From contig OX344764.1 in NCBI GenBank assembly GCA_947034895.1, positions 18,228,001-18,292,000 of the forward strand: a DNA stretch of 64,000 bases. The letters are read 5' to 3'. This document shows, piece after piece, positions 59,662 through 64,000 of the stretch (position 1 is the first letter of the stretch; each line of letters opens with the position of its first letter). Source of the DNA: Rhytidiadelphus loreus (taxonomy: Eukaryota > Streptophyta > Bryopsida > Hypnales > Hylocomiaceae). Under the pieces are notes generated by a model, which was given only the letters and a program-made list of their open reading frames with translations, did no database searches and had not been told where the DNA came from. Both the position numbers and the translations under genes were made by a program.

Positions 59662-60353
59662 TTGTACATTTTTCCTTCTTGAAAAAATCTCAAAAGAGAT
59701 TCAAAATTCACACCAAAGAGAATTCAATGTTAGGATGTCACATGTCTAAATTTTGTAAAATTGACATCTATTTATTGTAATTAATTACCTTAATGAGCAC
59801 ACTAAGACTCAAAAATATACATTTGGCTCAAATACAAATTAATCATCATTTATATGAGCCATGGAGTTAGCCACCTTGTCTTTTGGAAACACATATGTTT
59901 CTAACTATACTTGTAACTATATTTTGACTTTCTTAGAGCATTGCTACAATTGCTCAACAAAATACACACTCTAAATAAGCTTGACCGGATTCTACATGAG
60001 GCAAGTCCGCAAGTTTCTAACAACTATGCTTGACCATGGCCCACCAATTGTATACTACAAGTTGTAAAGTTGCTTAGAAACAAGGAGTTCACATATTCCC
60101 TTGCCTTTCATGGGTGCCACAAAAGTTTATGTATTTAGCATAAATAAGTGAGTTCATTGAATTGGGCCACAACAAACCAAAATGAGATCCAACCAAGCAT
60201 GGATATGCCAAAATTTGGGTGCACTTAAGAGAACACTAGGCCTTGGACAATGGTATATCTGGAGAGAATTTGGGAACTTAATTGTTAATTATCACATATG
60301 ATCAAATTTGAAAATTTCAATTCATATATGGAATCAAGGACTTCCTAAATAAG
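59662..60353. other. AT-rich, no gene
   Basis: No coding signal or recognised repeat; the frames are short and low in complexity. Confidence 0.4.
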
Positions 60354-61300
60354 TTAACTTCTAAAGTCCAAAGAGATCCCTAAAAGCAATCCTTTTAGAA
60401 GGTTTGGATAGGTACCCATGATCTCAATTTTGAAAAAGATTTTTTGAATTTTCTTCAAGATTGTAGTGAAATTGATTAACTTTTGAGAAATATAATTTTT
60501 ATTTCAATTAGTGCTTGGGAGCAAAAATTATGCTACAATAAGTGCCAAATAGGTGAGGGTAGGCAATAAAAAAAACCCCAAAAATTTGGAATAATTTTTT
60601 AAGAATTGATTTTTTTATAGATTATATTTTGTCTATGAAGAAAGATTTGATTCATTCCATTTAAATAAGTAATGTGAAAGTTATGAAACTTCTTGTTTTG
60701 TGGTAAACCTTAGCAAATTTTTGAAAAAATAATATAATGGATCCGTTTTTGAACTTAGTTTCAACATTTTTTCCCCAAAAGAAGTTGTACATGATTTGAG
60801 ATATGATTTAGTTTGTTTTCTAGAACAATCTCAATGCTGGGATTAGTATGTTTCAATTCCATCTTAGAGCTATTGACAATTTAAGTTTCCTTCTATCTTG
60901 TAAGTGCTTCAACTTAACAATTTTTTAAAGAACTAGAAAATTATAGTTTTAAAAAACAATCCCTAATTCTCAATGCAATTCTTCAACGTTATTTTTTTTT
61001 CATAATCTATAATACAAATTTTAAAAAGAGGATTCAAAGCCTTATGATTTGATTAGGCTTGAAAAAAATTAAAAATATACTCAAAAGTATTTTTCTTGAC
61101 TTTAATCACTTAAATCTTGTGATCAATATGGTCCAAGTTTTTGAAATTTCTTCCAAACATTTTCATATTAGTTTAGTGCAAGATCCTAGAATTGGATATG
61201 AAATAAAAAACAAATGTTTAAATTTTTTGTTGTTTGCATTGAAAATGGCAATTGTGAGTGTTTTTCGATAGAAAAATGGCCTCAAAACTTTAGGGATTAA
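60354..61300. mobile_element. TTAA-bounded element
   Basis: Starts TTAACTTCTAAAGTCCAAAG and ends ...AAAACTTTAGGGATTAA; 947 bp. The interior is homologous to 7196-8571 and provides the unoccupied site for the foldback MITE inserted there. No coding capacity. Confidence 0.65.
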
Positions 61301-62329
61301 GAGTTGATTTCTTCTAGTAGTGAGTGTAACACTCATGTACTAAAGTCCCACTATTTGATTGAAATGAAAAACCTACTAGATTGACACACCAAATCAATCC
61401 ATCTATACCATGAAAAAATAACATAGAAGGAATTTTCCAATTTTAGTTACTCCAAGAAACTCCATTACCATGTTTAGACCTAGTGTTCCAATTGTGGGCA
61501 AATTTTGGCCAGTTTCTTACTTGTATTTGAAACTGACTCACTTTAAATTATAAAAAATTGGAAAAAACTGGATGAAAGGGCCCAAAACATCTCACAAAAA
61601 TATATTATTTGCCAAATTTTGGATGAAGTTTACTAATTACAATTAATGTAATGATGAAAGTGATAGATGAATGTACAAATTGGATGCCATTGTTATGACT
61701 TGCTTGCTACCTAGGATGCATGTCCCTCTACCAACCTAAAAACATAAACGAATCATTGTCCAAACCTAGCCATACAAACCTTACATCCATAGCACAAACC
61801 CATTGATTGTAGCCCCTTTCGCACCTTACTATCTTGCTCGCAATAGAACTTGCCTCATTGACAATAACAAAAGTGTACGACATTGATTTGTCCTCATACG
61901 ATATGAATACCAATAACGGTGTCCCCTTCTCTAAAGGCAAAAAAAAAATGTCCTCAAATGGTCAATAGCTACCTCTATTGCTAATTTGAAAAAGATTCAA
62001 TTAGCTCACACTTGATTAGGAACAAGTTCCAAAGGTAATTGTTTTAGGTGAAGTAGAATGGGGTCCAAATGAAGAATCCACATTTATATTGAATAAAACA
62101 CTCATTTCCAAAGAAAAAAAATTCCTTTTTCTTTTTCTTTTGCATTCTTCCTCATCCTTATTTCCGCACACATTGAGCTCAATTTCTCAAGGAATTCCCC
62201 AAATTCTACAGAGCACAACTACTTATTTGAACTGTTTGTGGTATTCATACTTTGTGTGTGTATCACTAATTTACCAAAGTCACACTCTTCTAAATTAGGA
62301 CAAGGAACAATTTCCAGATTTTTTTTTGT
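61301..62329. other. AT-rich, no gene
   Basis: No recognisable protein. A short minus-strand frame at 61728-61940 reads smoothly, but shows no motif. A (GT)n tract at 62326-62340 marks the transition to the GC-richer terminal segment. Confidence 0.4.
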
Positions 62330-62340
62330 GTGTGTGTGTA

Positions 62341-64000
62341 CACACTTGATTCATCAACCGACGAAGCCGCCTATTGTTACGAAGTCAAAGCCGCTTCAGT
62401 GTGCAGGTTGCCGCGAGTTCAGTGTCGTGTGAGTAGAGTGCCGAAGTTGACGGAGTGCACTGCTGCAGGACGCGGTGAGTGTGCGTGGACGCGAATTGCG
62501 AATTGGCGAGAGGCGTTCCCAGAGTGGACGCATTGCGACTGGAGTCGCGGTGGTGACCAGGCAACGACGGACGGAGTGGCGAAACACTCGGATCGGAAGA
62601 CGAATACGAAACGCGCGGGGAGCATTGTACCGACCGAGGAGGCGGAGAAAATGACCACTCAATTGTCCTTGTTGATTGATGTTCGGGCGGATTTCATGAG
62701 GTGTTTCGACACAAAGCGTGGGGGTTCAGCTTAGCTTGAGGTTTGTGCAACCACAGCCGCAATTCGTGCTTGTTTGGAGTCACTGAAGCCGAAGCCGAAG
62801 CAAGGGCTTTGGTTACGCGGTAGAGGTGATTCTCGTTTTGAATTTAGAGTTGGGTAACTTCACTGGAAGCGACGCTGGCGGATTGCGCTTCTAGTAGTAC
62901 TGCCAAAGGCTTGATTTTGGAATGGTGGGCTTGTGAGGTTGAGTTGGGGGAGTTTGGATTGTGCGTGTTGTTCAGTTGTGTGCTCGAACGTCGTTAGCAG
63001 TGGCTATGGACATTAGTGCACGAGGGTTTCAACGTGGACATGGCGGTGGGCGGGGCCTTTAGGATAATATACTGAAGTACTAGATAGGAGATTGGCAGTT
63101 TCACATGCTGATTTCGCTTACTAGTAGACGAAAAACAGAGGAGTTCGTTTTAGGTACCTGACAGTTTCAGGTTTCGTGAGAAGTCGAGAAAGGGGGGTTG
63201 AGGGCTTGTGATTTGTGAGCCGAGAATGGTGGGGATTTGGGCAACTCGATTTGAGGTTTCGACAAGGGGTCTCGTGACTCTCGTCTGGGGTTCAGAATTT
63301 TGCAGGTATGGATACAGCTTAGTGTCCAGGATGAAATCGTGAATTTCTGGTGAAGGGCGTTCTCTTTCTCCACTTGATTTTGGGGAACGTAGTGTCTGCC
63401 GGCAGTTGAAGGTTCCCGACCTACCAGTCGTCATATATGGCCTGTCTCGCTTCCACCTAGTTGAGTGATTCCGCCCAACTTTTCGCATTGATTCTCGGTG
63501 AATGAATCTCGGAGAATCTTATTTGGGGCAGTCGTTCCCTGGTTCATGTTTAGGAAATCCTGTTAACAAATCGCAATTCTTACTGTCTTAATATACGAGT
63601 GCCTCTACATTCGTGACTCCAGTCTGTGCTGGTAACTTCATCACGATAGGTGTACTTGTTTGAGTCGGAGCTTTGTAAGACAGGGTGACGCTTCGACAGG
63701 TTTTTCAGGGGTTGAAATTCGGTTTGTTTCACAGCGTCGCAGTGGAGCTCTAGAGTTCTAATGCAAGATGTCACTATTTCTTGCCATTTGGGGCCCGCAC
63801 AATTATCGACACTATGTTGATTCCCAGCATCCCGTCCCAGAAATACGTACTCGTATGTAGAGCTTGAGAATCGCCTCTTCTTGCGGCTTAGAAAGTTCGG
63901 GACATATTCTTTAGCTGAAACACTTCGTGAATTCAATTGGCAGTCGAGAGCCTCTTGACCTCACTTTCAACACAGTTGTCGATCGGCAACTCTCTTTATT
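62341..64000. other. GC-richer, non-repetitive terminal segment; possible gene edge
   Basis: Composition changes sharply after the GT tract, with many CpG words and none of the repeat families of the window. On the plus strand the frame from 62330 to 62734 is open for 134 codons. Past its TAG the same frame stays protein-like (LEVCATTAAIRACLESLKPK...GLWLRGRGDSRFEF) with only scattered TAA/TGA/TAG to about 63010. I do not recognise the protein. It could be a 5' exon or leader region of a gene running off the window, or a decayed coding sequence. The minus-strand frames (63150-63488, 63580-63936) have no motif. Confidence 0.3.

Overview
This window looks like intergenic DNA from a large, strongly AT-rich, repeat-dense eukaryotic nuclear genome, most likely a land plant. 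Support for a plant: LINE ORF1 fragments with a DUF4283-like core and CCHC knuckle; CACTA elements with 3-bp target duplications; CCCTAAA-type telomere-like words; and dense small TIR elements. I cannot place the species. There is no intact, recognisable host gene, and no rRNA, canonical tRNA or prokaryotic-style feature.

Almost everything that can be identified is transposon-derived, at different stages of decay. (1) The dominant class is a set of elements bounded by TTAA and a short inverted repeat, typically TTAACCCCTAAAGG...CCTTTAGGGGTTAA. About a dozen can be delimited (209-1005, 2735-3236, 3233-3536, 7196-8571, 10879-12082, 13101-13330, 14365-14593, 16777-17427, 25105-25680, 27669-27886, 34281-34826, 49004-50335, 56100-56774, 60354-61300). 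(2) A MITE family of about 410-430 bp with ends TAAGGTAG...CTACCTTA and a TA target occurs at 12460, 15560, 26759, 27980 and 49747, with shorter relatives at 26180 and 27250. (3) A second MITE family, CATTAGAGGAG...CTCCTCTAATG, with GC-rich ends and a poly-A/T core, occurs at 7658, 32640 and 50868, with a diverged copy at 53394. (4) Three non-autonomous CACTA elements lie at 43297-44809, 45680-47978 and 54395-55342. (5) Coding relics are a DD34E Tc1-like transposase (21548-22590, minus), a hAT-like transposase (51939-53860, plus, split by a MITE), a LINE ORF1/ORF2 relic (37500-39950, minus) and a second LINE ORF1 fragment (41905-42345, minus).

Layout. 0-20 kb: TTAA elements, MITEs and foldbacks between AT-rich stretches with no visible gene. 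20-25 kb: Tc1 relic, then a less AT-rich non-repetitive stretch (23.1-24.7 kb) with a weak exon candidate. 25-28.4 kb: MITE cluster. 30.5-35 kb: unassigned sequence, an inverted-repeat-flanked segment and telomere-like words. 35.7-43 kb: a direct-repeat pair and LINE relics. 43-48 kb: CACTA elements and a satellite. 49-54 kb: nested MITE insertions and the hAT relic. 54-61 kb: a 50-bp minisatellite split by a CACTA element, a long hairpin, a SINE-like segment and more TTAA elements. 62.3-64 kb: GC-richer, apparently non-repetitive DNA, possibly the edge of a gene. Several insertions can be dated relative to each other because related copies within the window show the unoccupied site.
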